Assembly: GCA_927405585.1 (NCBI GenBank)
Contig: CAKMJS010000066.1
Coordinates: 1 to 32,222 of the forward strand
Source: an uncultured Desulfosporosinus sp.
GTDB lineage: Bacteria; Bacillota; Desulfitobacteriia; Desulfitobacteriales; Desulfitobacteriaceae
Length of the DNA stretch: 32,222 nucleotides
Direction of reading: 5' to 3'
In this document: piece by piece, positions 25,052-31,129 of the stretch
How positions within the stretch are numbered: the first letter of the stretch is position 1
How the letters are laid out: each line of letters opens with the position of its first letter
Translations under genes and position numbers: made by a program
Notes under the pieces: model-generated
What the model saw: the letters and a program-made list of their open reading frames with translations, nothing else
What the model was told of the DNA's origin: nothing
The model's database searches: none

Positions 25052-25525
25052 GACGATCTCCTCCTTAATATGTTATATAAGAAAAAGGACGCATGCCTTT
25101 TTACTTGCAACAGTATTTACCGGAGTTTCTTTGTCAGAAGATACACGTTAGTCTCAGTTTATTGAACAAATCTGTTTAAGTATTCTCGTTTTCGAAAAAA
25201 TTAACTCGCTTTTCGTAAGTTCCCCATACCTTTGGCTGTTTGTTTCTTACCATGCATTTCCCTAATGACCAAACATCATGTACTTGTAATGCGAAGTATA
25301 TATTTTGGCATTTTTAAGCAAAATCCACACCATCTTCCGCTCCTCGGAGGTAGAATGCCCGAATTATGGTGTTATATTCTTGCATGAAAAGTCTTTCTCT
25401 ATTGATTTGTTAAAATCCTTTAAACTTTAGTGCTTGCGTTAAAAATTTATAAGCATTTCTTATTTTCCATAAGCATAGGTTTAGTAAACATGGCTTGTTT
25501 CAAGCCTTATCTTATGGAGGGTAAC
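25052..25525. other. 474-bp divergent intergenic region between EF-G-like and spoVB genes
   Basis: No gene of usual size is present. On the minus strand, in the EF-G-like leader, AAAAAGG (25082-25088) pairs with CCTTTTT (25096-25102), a small hairpin about 20 bases upstream of the ribosome site. On the plus side, ACACCAT (25327-25333) pairs with ATGGTGT (25366-25372). It encloses a GGAGG site followed after four bases by a 10-codon frame (25355-25387). Nearer spoVB, GGCTTG-TTT-CAAGCC (25492-25506) forms a tight hairpin before its ribosome site. I found no consensus sigma-A promoter that I would defend, and no T-box or known riboswitch motif. Confidence 0.55.
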
Positions 25526-27070
25526 ATGCCAAGAAGGACCTTTGTCTACGGAGCGACCATACTATTGGGAGCCAATTTAGTGAACCGTGTGATGGGCTTC
25601 GCTTACCAATATTTAATTATGAATAATATTGGCAGTGAAGCTTATGGTCTATTTAACATGGTCTTTCCAATCTACATGTTGGCCCTTGTCTTAACGACTG
25701 CCGGCATTCCCCTCGCCATTGCTAAAATGGTTTCAGAAGAGGTTTCCCTTGGACGTACAGCTCAAGCACAAGCCATCTTCCTCTTAGCGTTTTGGCTTTT
25801 ATTAATTTCCGGTTCCGTCGTATCAACCATCCTATATTTCCTTACTCCTTTCTTAACTCTTCGAATTTTCCCTGATCCCAGGGTACTAATTATTTTTAAG
25901 ATTTGCACACCGGCAATTTTTATTGTTTCCATATCTTCAGTATTTCGGGGATATTTTCAAGGCTTACAAAATATGGTCCCGACGGCTATAAGCCAAATCT
26001 GTGAACAACTCATCCGAGTCGCTGTAGGCTACACTGCTGCGCTTCGGCTCCTCAATGCTGGCGTAGAATGGGCTGCAGCAGGATTAGCCTTAGGCATGTT
26101 AGCTGGTGAGATGGGCGGTTTATTGGTCATTGCCATTCAGTATCAACGTGTTAAGCCTCAATCTAAAGCAGAAAATCACGAACCTAGTTATTCTTCACGA
26201 GCCATCTTAATCAAATTATGGCACCTAGCATCGCCTGTAACAGTCGGTAGGCTGTTTTCCACAGGGTTATCGGCCTTGGATGCCGTACTCATTCCCCTAC
26301 GCCTTCAGGTAGCAGGATACGCGGCTCGGGAAGCGACAACCTTATTCGGACAACTTGGGGGTGCAGCCTTTACTTTACTCACCTTCCCAAGTGTTTTCAC
26401 CTTTGCCTTGGCAACTTCACTAGTTCCTGCCATCTCTGAAGCAGCGGCTCGACGACAACTACATGTCGTCCGAGCCCGAAGTGCTGAGGCCATTCGCTTA
26501 ACGATCTTAATTGGCATTCCATGCCTTATTATCTTATTCTATTTTTCCCGTCCACTCACATCGTTTTTCAAGAGTACAGAAATTACGCCCATTTTACGTA
26601 TCTTAGCCTTAGGGGGCATCTTTTCGTATATACAACAAACCACAACGGGAATTCTCCAAGGTCTAGGAAAAGTTCATCTTCCAGTCCTCCATTCCATCAT
26701 TGCGGCTGTCATACGTATTCCAGTATTAGTCTATCTTACTGGCCTTCCTCAATGGGGTCTACGAGGAACGGCATTAGCTTATGTCATTGGGTTTGTTGTT
26801 ATGGCAGTTTTAAATCTCATCGCTATTACACGCTATACCGGAATGCCCTTAGACTTGCAAAGATTTCTCCTCCAACCTGTCAGTGGGGGAATCGGCATGG
26901 TCTTAATTTTTCATTTTCTCGATCCCATTTTTGGTGGACAAATTTTAGGGTACCTCACTGAATTTTCAATTGGAATTACAGTATATGGTATGACCTTATT
27001 TTTCAACGGTGGGATCACCTTAGCAGATTTAAAACGACTTCCTTGGGTTGGAAAATACCTTCCGCGTTAG
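25526..27070 (+). CDS. spoVB: SpoVB-like polysaccharide/lipid II-type flippase (MOP superfamily)
   Basis: This 514-residue polytopic membrane protein belongs to the MOP/MATE exporter superfamily, closest in pattern to SpoVB/YtgP/MurJ, which flip lipid-linked cell-wall precursors. The N-terminus RTFVYGATILLGANLVNRV, then NNIGSEAYGLFNMVFPIY, the TTAGIPLAIAKMVSEE segment, and RGYFQGLQNMVPTAISQ are characteristic of that group. About 14 helices are expected and the length matches SpoVB. The frame could extend 32 codons upstream, but GGAGG lies five bases before the ATG at 25526, so the shorter start is clear. In sporulating bacteria SpoVB is required for spore cortex synthesis. A spore protein gene lies nearby, which suits that role, though a vegetative paralogue cannot be excluded. 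It runs convergently to within two bases of the next gene, with no terminator seen. Confidence 0.85.
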   Translation: MPRRTFVYGATILLGANLVNRVMGFAYQYLIMNNIGSEAYGLFNMVFPIYMLALVLTTAGIPLAIAKMVSEEVSLGRTAQAQAIFLLAFWLLLISGSVVSTILYFLTPFLTLRIFPDPRVLIIFKICTPAIFIVSISSVFRGYFQGLQNMVPTAISQICEQLIRVAVGYTAALRLLNAGVEWAAAGLALGMLAGEMGGLLVIAIQYQRVKPQSKAENHEPSYSSRAILIKLWHLASPVTVGRLFSTGLSALDAVLIPLRLQVAGYAAREATTLFGQLGGAAFTLLTFPSVFTFALATSLVPAISEAAARRQLHVVRARSAEAIRLTILIGIPCLIILFYFSRPLTSFFKSTEITPILRILALGGIFSYIQQTTTGILQGLGKVHLPVLHSIIAAVIRIPVLVYLTGLPQWGLRGTALAYVIGFVVMAVLNLIAITRYTGMPLDLQRFLLQPVSGGIGMVLIFHFLDPIFGGQILGYLTEFSIGITVYGMTLFFNGGITLADLKRLPWVGKYLPR

Positions 27071-27072
27071 TA

Positions 27073-27330
27073 TTAATACCACCAACGGCGAATTTGTTCC
27101 CCCCATTGCCAATATGATAAAAGACCCGTCACTAAAATAAACACTAAGGCCAATAGTTTATAAACAAAGTAGACCTTGATCACGGACAAAAAGACCATAA
27201 TAACACCAAAAAGTGCGGGTATTGCCAAAAACTTAACTAGCATATTTGATTTTTGTTTGTTTCTTAAGCCTGGATAAGAAAAAACAACAATAAAAAGTAC
27301 GAAATAAAATACAAAAGTACCTATGATCAT
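27073..27330 (-). CDS. Small membrane protein of unknown function, three predicted helices
   Basis: No family is recognised. The 85-residue product is almost entirely hydrophobic, with likely helices at about 2-19, 31-50 and 53-71, a short basic loop (RNKQKSN) between the first and second, and an aromatic, basic tail QIRRWWY. The tail rich in Arg and Trp suggests a cytoplasmic C-terminus or membrane-interface anchor. The frame can be extended 23 codons upstream, but GGAGG lies ten bases before the ATG at 27330, so I start there. It is convergent with spoVB, with two bases between stop codons. Its own upstream region is shared with the spore protein promoter region, so the two could be divergently controlled. 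No terminator is evident. Confidence 0.6.
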   Translation of the reverse strand: MIIGTFVFYFVLFIVVFSYPGLRNKQKSNMLVKFLAIPALFGVIMVFLSVIKVYFVYKLLALVFILVTGLLSYWQWGEQIRRWWY

Positions 27331-27383
27331 GTATAACAATCCTCCGTTAATAAAAGAACATAGTCTATCCAAAATTTGAGTAC

Positions 27384-27412
27384 TATAAACAACCGACAAT
27401 CTGCAAATACTA
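27384..27412 (+). promoter_or_regulatory. Possible sigma-G-type promoter of the spore protein gene
   Basis: CTATAA ending at 27388 and AATACTA at 27406-27412 are 17 bases apart and resemble the -35 (G-ATA type) and -10 (CATACTA type) elements of forespore sigma-G promoters. The -35 match is imperfect. The idea rests mainly on the gene being a SASP, a class normally under sigma-G. Confidence 0.3.
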
Positions 27413-27462
27413 CAATTGTCCCGAAATAATTTTGCGAAAAGAAATGGGAGGAGATGTATCAG

Positions 27463-27687
27463 ATGAGTCGGAATAACAATAATAGTGGTATATTACCCCG
27501 TTCAGTATTGGAGCAATTCAAATGGGAAGTTGCAGATGAATTAGGTTTGAGCTCAAAAATCAAAAGTGAAGGATGGGAAAACATGACTTCACGTGAATGT
27601 GGACATGTAGGGGGACGAATCGGAGGCAGCATGGTCAAAAGCATGATACGTAGAGCGAAGGATTCCCTAAATGAGACTTCCCTGTAA
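27463..27687 (+). CDS. Alpha/beta-type small acid-soluble spore protein (SASP)
   Basis: This 74-residue DNA-binding protein coats spore DNA, shifts it toward an A-like form and protects it from UV and chemicals. Both family signatures are present: the first helix region with FKWEVADELG (residues 19-28), which contains the site cut by the germination protease GPR, and the second with NMTSRECGHVGGRIGGSMVKSMI. An upstream in-frame ATG at 27454 directly abuts the GGGAGGAG site, whereas the ATG at 27463 is eight to nine bases away, so the latter is used. The gene is monocistronic with a strong terminator. It is expected to be made late in the forespore under sigma-G. It is the clearest evidence in the window that the organism sporulates. 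Confidence 0.95.
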   Translation: MSRNNNNSGILPRSVLEQFKWEVADELGLSSKIKSEGWENMTSRECGHVGGRIGGSMVKSMIRRAKDSLNETSL

Positions 27688-27695
27688 ATCAACAT

Positions 27696-27725
27696 AAAGG
27701 AGTACAGACATTCTGTACTCCTTTT
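27696..27725. terminator. Bidirectional terminator between SASP and surE
   Basis: AAAGGAGTACAGA (27696-27708) pairs perfectly with 27712-27724 around a 3-base loop, with T/A tracts on both sides. It sits between the convergent SASP gene and the end of the queuosine operon and can stop both. Confidence 0.9.
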
Positions 27726-27726
27726 A

Positions 27727-28482
27727 TCATTTTTTATCAAAAATAGTTTGCCAGGATTTTACACATGCGAAATCCGTTAAATCACTATGCATGGGAGTAA
27801 TGGAAACATAGTCCTCCTGTATCGCTTTGAGATCAGTATCAATCTCCAGGTCTTGGGTTAAATTTCCACACTGCCAATAATACGATCTTCCATGAGGGTC
27901 AACCCGTCGTTCAAAAACATTTTCATAAACAGCTTTACCCAGTCGAGTTACTCTCACTCCACGCCACTCAGATAGAGGCTTTCCTGGAATATTTATATTC
28001 ATTAAACCGGTTTGATTATGCTGGACAATATAATCTAATTGCTCAGACAGATAAGTTGCAGCTGGTTCAAAATTCATAAACTCATAGCTCGCTAGAGATA
28101 CCGCAATTGCAGGGACTCCGAGTAATACCCCTTCCATGGCCGCTGAAACCGTACCCGAATAAAATACATCCGTTCCTAAGTTGGGTCCGAGATTTATTCC
28201 AGATATAACTAGATCGGGTCTGGAAACTATCCCCCCTTGTATTGCTAGCTTTACACAATCAGAAGGGGTACCACTTATGGCGTACCCCTTCTGCTGTCCG
28301 TCAAAATTGTGTTCTGTTAGAAAGAGTGGCTGAAATAAAGTTATAGAATGACCTGTGGCTGAACGCTGACCTTCAGGGGCAACTATGCTAATATCATGGT
28401 TTGTATGCGATCTAAGGGTATGATATAACGTTTGTATCCCAAGTGCATTATAACCATCATCGTTGGTCAGTAGAATATGCAT
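27727..28482 (-). CDS. surE: 5'/3'-nucleotidase SurE
   Basis: This 251-residue metal-dependent phosphatase dephosphorylates nucleoside 5'- and 3'-monophosphates and short polyphosphates and acts as a dimer in the cytoplasm. The N-terminal LLTNDDGY (metal ligands Asp8 and Asp9), VVAPEGQRSATGH-type segment (here IVAPEGQRSATGHSITL), SGTPSDCV, and SGINLGPNLGTDVFYSGTVSAAMEG blocks are all family hallmarks and include the Asn and Ser of the active site. Length is typical. The ATG follows a GGGGGAAAAG site. It is the last gene of the queD-to-surE run, 13 bases after the previous stop. SurE has no known step in deazaguanine synthesis, so co-transcription may reflect general nucleotide salvage. Confidence 0.96.
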   Translation of the reverse strand: MHILLTNDDGYNALGIQTLYHTLRSHTNHDISIVAPEGQRSATGHSITLFQPLFLTEHNFDGQQKGYAISGTPSDCVKLAIQGGIVSRPDLVISGINLGPNLGTDVFYSGTVSAAMEGVLLGVPAIAVSLASYEFMNFEPAATYLSEQLDYIVQHNQTGLMNINIPGKPLSEWRGVRVTRLGKAVYENVFERRVDPHGRSYYWQCGNLTQDLEIDTDLKAIQEDYVSITPMHSDLTDFACVKSWQTIFDKK

Positions 28483-28495
28483 TCTTTTCCCCCAA

Positions 28496-28690
28496 TCACT
28501 CGACTTCGTAAATTGAAATGACCATTTTATCTTCTCTTTTTGTCAAACCAAACATTAGGCGATAGTCTTTTAGATTCTTATTGAGAAAATCAACAACCTT
28601 ATAAAGTTCGCCATTTATGCCAATCCGTTGTGTCGCTATAAGCTCTAATTTCCCTTGTCGATCAGACGGATTTGTTGGTTGATCATCCAA
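28496..28690 (-). CDS. Small conserved protein resembling YpmA/DUF4264
   Basis: This 64-residue soluble protein has a core that begins with LELIATQRIGINGELYKVVDFLNKNLKDYRLMFGL. It resembles the short YpmA/DUF4264 proteins found widely in Bacillales and Clostridia; the assignment is from memory of the pattern (a strand, ELYKVVD helix, then a strand with MFGL) and should be treated as tentative. No catalytic motif, cysteine or membrane segment is visible. The start is TTG at 28690, supported by GAGGAG six bases upstream; no ATG offers an alternative. It lies 16 bases after folE and 13 bases before surE, so it is translated from the queuosine operon. Its function is unknown. Confidence 0.7.
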   Translation of the reverse strand: MDDQPTNPSDRQGKLELIATQRIGINGELYKVVDFLNKNLKDYRLMFGLTKREDKMVISIYEVE

Positions 28691-28706
28691 TGTGATCTCC
28701 TCTTTC

Positions 28707-29279
28707 TTAACGTCTATGTCCTTGAATCAGTGAAAAAGCTTCGGATCTTGTTATGGGATTTGTTTTGAAAATACCACGTACTGCTGAGGTCAATGTTTGG
28801 GATCCTGCTTTCTTGACCCCTCGCATAGTCATACACATATGCTCTGCTTCAATAACGACCAAAACACCTAATGGAGCAAGTTCTCCCATTATTGCATCGG
28901 CTATTTGGGACGTCAAGCGTTCCTGAAGCTGTGGTCTTCGAGCAAAACCCTCAACTACACGAGCGAATTTTGACAAACCGGATATTTTTCCTTTACGCGG
29001 GATATAGGCAACATGCGCTTTTCCATAAAAGGGTACCAAATGATGTTCACACATAGAATAAACTGGGATATCCTTAACAATGACCATTTCTTCATGAACC
29101 TCAGAAAATTGCACTTTCAAATGGCGACTTGGGTCATCATGTAACCCTGTAAAAATTTCTGCATACATTCTGGCGACTCGTTTCGGTGTATCCCTTAACC
29201 CTTCACGGTCAGGGTCCTCTCCAATAGCCTCCAAAATCATATAAACTGCTTGCTCAATCTTTTCTAAATCCATCTCCAT
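28707..29279 (-). CDS. folE: GTP cyclohydrolase I
   Basis: This enzyme converts GTP to 7,8-dihydroneopterin triphosphate, the first step of both tetrahydrofolate and 7-deazaguanine synthesis. It is a homodecameric zinc enzyme in the cytoplasm. From the chosen start it has 190 residues, normal for the type IA family. Zinc ligands lie in [11 protein letters not shown] (Cys77, His80) and in the [10 protein letters not shown] block, and [12 protein letters not shown] and RPQLQERLT are conserved substrate and assembly segments. The frame extends ten codons upstream to a TTG, but AAAGGAG lies nine bases before the ATG at 29279, which is preferred. The position directly after queE ties it to queuosine precursor supply. 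A second folE for folate may exist elsewhere. Confidence 0.96.
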   Translation of the reverse strand: MEMDLEKIEQAVYMILEAIGEDPDREGLRDTPKRVARMYAEIFTGLHDDPSRHLKVQFSEVHEEMVIVKDIPVYSMCEHHLVPFYGKAHVAYIPRKGKISGLSKFARVVEGFARRPQLQERLTSQIADAIMGELAPLGVLVVIEAEHMCMTMRGVKKAGSQTLTSAVRGIFKTNPITRSEAFSLIQGHRR

Positions 29280-29326
29280 AATCTCTTTCTCCTTTACAAT
29301 GGTCCTCAAATAATAAATTTCAATTA

Positions 29327-30058
29327 TTATAATTGTCCTATAAAAACATGTGTTTGTGGAATGACTCGAACATTAATGAGTTTCTCAAGTAAAAGGCTTT
29401 GCCATTCTAAGAGTTGCTTTGGTTTGGGTGTCAGAATGCCTTGCGATGGAGTCACAGGCTGAAGAATCGTTAGAATCGACGGGTCAACCCTAGCAATTAA
29501 ATCCCTAGCATATTGAAGGTCTTTCAGGGGTGTATCTTGATGAACAACTATTTTAACAAATACTTCTTTTTGATTACTGTATCGCAAAAAGGTTTCATGA
29601 ACATCCCAAAAATTCTTACTATCAAAAGGCAACTTAATGTCCATACTGACAACGTCAACCAGCGATAGTAATTGTAGAAGTTGATCTGGCAACGTTCCAT
29701 TGGTCTCAAGGTATATCTTTAAACCATTCTCCTTTATAAAGGGCAACAGCACTAGCAATTCGTCCGCCCAAAGAAGGGGCTCTCCACCTGTGACACTCAG
29801 CGAATGATGGATTGAAAAATCATAAGTCAGTAGCAGGTCAAGCAACTTATCGAGAGGTAAAGCATTGTCTATTTTGCTGAAAATCCGTGTCCCCGGTACC
29901 TTCTCAACCCGAAACTGTTTAGGTATCTTAGTCTCTGTATCACAATAGGGACATGTTAAGTTACACTTTGGTAATCGCAGAAATAGTTGTCGAACCCCCA
30001 CGTATGGACCTTCTCCTTGAATCGATGAAAATATCTCTGAGACTGGCAGCTTTAACAT
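29327..30058 (-). CDS. queE: 7-carboxy-7-deazaguanine synthase QueE (radical SAM)
   Basis: QueE rearranges 6-carboxy-5,6,7,8-tetrahydropterin into 7-carboxy-7-deazaguanine by radical SAM chemistry. The 243-residue protein opens with the family block [19 protein letters not shown] and carries the [4Fe-4S] cluster motif [11 protein letters not shown], with cysteines at 32, 36 and 39 (CX3CX2C). [10 protein letters not shown] is the SAM-contacting GGEP motif, and YLETNGT and VVSMDIKLP follow as expected. The ATG at 30058 overlaps the stop of the preceding DUF366 gene in a TAATG arrangement, implying translational coupling. folE begins 47 bases after its stop. It belongs to the queuosine operon. 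The family call is secure. Confidence 0.96.
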   Translation of the reverse strand: MLKLPVSEIFSSIQGEGPYVGVRQLFLRLPKCNLTCPYCDTETKIPKQFRVEKVPGTRIFSKIDNALPLDKLLDLLLTYDFSIHHSLSVTGGEPLLWADELLVLLPFIKENGLKIYLETNGTLPDQLLQLLSLVDVVSMDIKLPFDSKNFWDVHETFLRYSNQKEVFVKIVVHQDTPLKDLQYARDLIARVDPSILTILQPVTPSQGILTPKPKQLLEWQSLLLEKLINVRVIPQTHVFIGQL

Positions 30059-30621
30059 TATTGAACCCCTCGAACTTTACATCGGGCGAGACGTATAGAA
30101 TGCACTTCATCACAATAATGTTTAGCAACGCTCTCTCCGAACGATAAAATATCCTGTATATGAAGATTCTCTAAGCCAATGGTGGGAATCGGGGTATTCT
30201 GGTTCGATACATTAAGGCCACAATGAATCAGGGTGGATACCGGGGAAAGAGTACTGATACTCACAGAAAGTTTATTGTTCCCTTCATAGAGATCATCTCC
30301 ACTCCGCTTCAGAGTTGTAACTCCAAGCTTCTCAAGTTCTTCCTTAATTGTAGAAATGAGTAAACGTTGCCTTATAATAGTCTTCTCTAAATCCATTTCG
30401 AAATGTTCCACAATAAAGTGTAGCATGTCTTCGCTGTAGATCCAGTCCCGGGCTAAGACATCCTCCATATCCACCATCTCGTTTTGTTCTACACGGCATG
30501 AGCCCCGAAAGATACTTATGCTATCACCCATAAGCCCAAAATTTTTATAGGCAAACAAGGATTGGAGTTGGCTTCCATTATAGTTCATAGGTTTGTCGAG
30601 TACGATGTATTTCATGACCAT
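30058..30621 (-). CDS. DUF366-family protein, possible biotin/lipoate-ligase-like fold
   Basis: This 187-residue soluble protein matches my recollection of DUF366, a family of unknown function found in archaea and some bacteria. Visible blocks are GLMGDSISIFRGSCRV (30-44), DMEDVLARDWIYSEDM, an R-Q-R at 84-86, GDDLYEGNNKL (108-118) and IHCGLNV (132-138). The order 'N/D-D-L-x3-G-x-K-L ... I/H-x-G-x-N-V' recalls the ligand-binding strands of biotin protein ligase and lipoate ligase (BirA: NDLY...RKLAG, GAGINM), so a related fold is my inference. It begins three bases after the queD stop with GGAGG eight bases before the ATG, and its stop overlaps the queE start. This tight packing between QueD and QueE argues for a role in deazaguanine or queuosine metabolism, so far unproven. 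Confidence 0.75.
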   Translation of the reverse strand: MVMKYIVLDKPMNYNGSQLQSLFAYKNFGLMGDSISIFRGSCRVEQNEMVDMEDVLARDWIYSEDMLHFIVEHFEMDLEKTIIRQRLLISTIKEELEKLGVTTLKRSGDDLYEGNNKLSVSISTLSPVSTLIHCGLNVSNQNTPIPTIGLENLHIQDILSFGESVAKHYCDEVHSIRLARCKVRGVQ

Positions 30622-30624
30622 TCA

Positions 30625-31002
30625 TCAGTCCTCCTTAAAAATAGCCCATGCATCAGGAGATTCGTTGATCTGAACCCATGCTAAGCGCTTTTCCGTAAGG
30701 ACCAAGTCCTTTTTAAGCTCACTAAATATAACTTGTGCTAAGTTCTCAGCTGTTGGATTAACCCCATTTAAACCAAATGAAGGTATGTCATTTAATAAAC
30801 TATGATCCATTAATTTTAATTTTTCTCGAATAATCTGCTTAACTTCCTTGAAATCTATTAACATCCCTAAATGATCTAATTTTCTGCCTTCGATACAGAC
30901 TATTACATCCCAACGGTGACCATGCAATTGTGCACAGTTTCCGTCATAATTCCGAATAAAATGAGCAGCATCGAAATGCGCTTGAACACATACCTGAAAC
31001 AT
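30625..31002 (-). CDS. queD: 6-carboxy-5,6,7,8-tetrahydropterin synthase QueD
   Basis: QueD turns dihydroneopterin triphosphate into 6-carboxytetrahydropterin, the substrate for QueE. The 125-residue zinc enzyme belongs to the PTPS family. From the chosen start the zinc histidines are His14 (in FDAAHFI), His27 and His29 (LHGHRW). Cys23 in NCAQLHGH is the usual catalytic thiol. MDHSLLND supplies the second catalytic His, and PTAENLA contributes the conserved Glu region. The frame opens seven codons upstream, but AAGGAG is found six bases before the ATG at 31002, so that start is chosen. It is the first gene of the queuosine operon, behind a sigma-A promoter. I see no preQ1 riboswitch in the short leader. 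Confidence 0.95.
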   Translation of the reverse strand: MFQVCVQAHFDAAHFIRNYDGNCAQLHGHRWDVIVCIEGRKLDHLGMLIDFKEVKQIIREKLKLMDHSLLNDIPSFGLNGVNPTAENLAQVIFSELKKDLVLTEKRLAWVQINESPDAWAIFKED

Positions 31003-31044
31003 TTTTCGCTCCTTATTTGACATATTACACTCTATTTTAACATT

Positions 31045-31073
31045 ATTATCTACAAAAGAAAATGAAATATCAA
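31045..31073 (-). promoter_or_regulatory. Promoter of the queD operon
   Basis: On the minus strand TTGATA (31068-31073) and GATAAT (31045-31050) are separated by 17 bases. The expected start near 31038 leaves a leader of only about 36 bases before the queD ATG, too short for a folded riboswitch of known preQ1 types. Confidence 0.62.
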
Positions 31074-31095
31074 TAATTCTGCGACTTAGAGAAAA

Positions 31096-31127
31096 GGAAT
31101 AAAAAAGAGAAGGGTTTCTCCCTTCTC
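31096..31127 (-). terminator. Intrinsic terminator after the TPR gene
   Basis: GAGAAGGG (31107-31114) pairs with CCCTTCTC (31120-31127) around a 5-base loop; on the minus strand it is followed by TTTTTT. It lies directly after the TPR gene stop and isolates the queuosine operon from it. Confidence 0.92.
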
Positions 31128-31129
31128 CG

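Noticed and set aside
25052-25525. T-box or other known riboswitch in the EF-G/spoVB intergenic region
   Set aside because: No AGGGTGG-type T-box sequence or other known core was found; only small hairpins remain.
26521-26961. 146-residue frame overlapping spoVB in another frame
   Set aside because: spoVB is continuous and conserved in its own frame; the alternative product is a His/Ser/Tyr-rich artefact.
31003-31044. Possible preQ1 riboswitch before queD
   Set aside because: The leader is too short and lacks the C-rich and A-rich pseudoknot elements of preQ1 classes.
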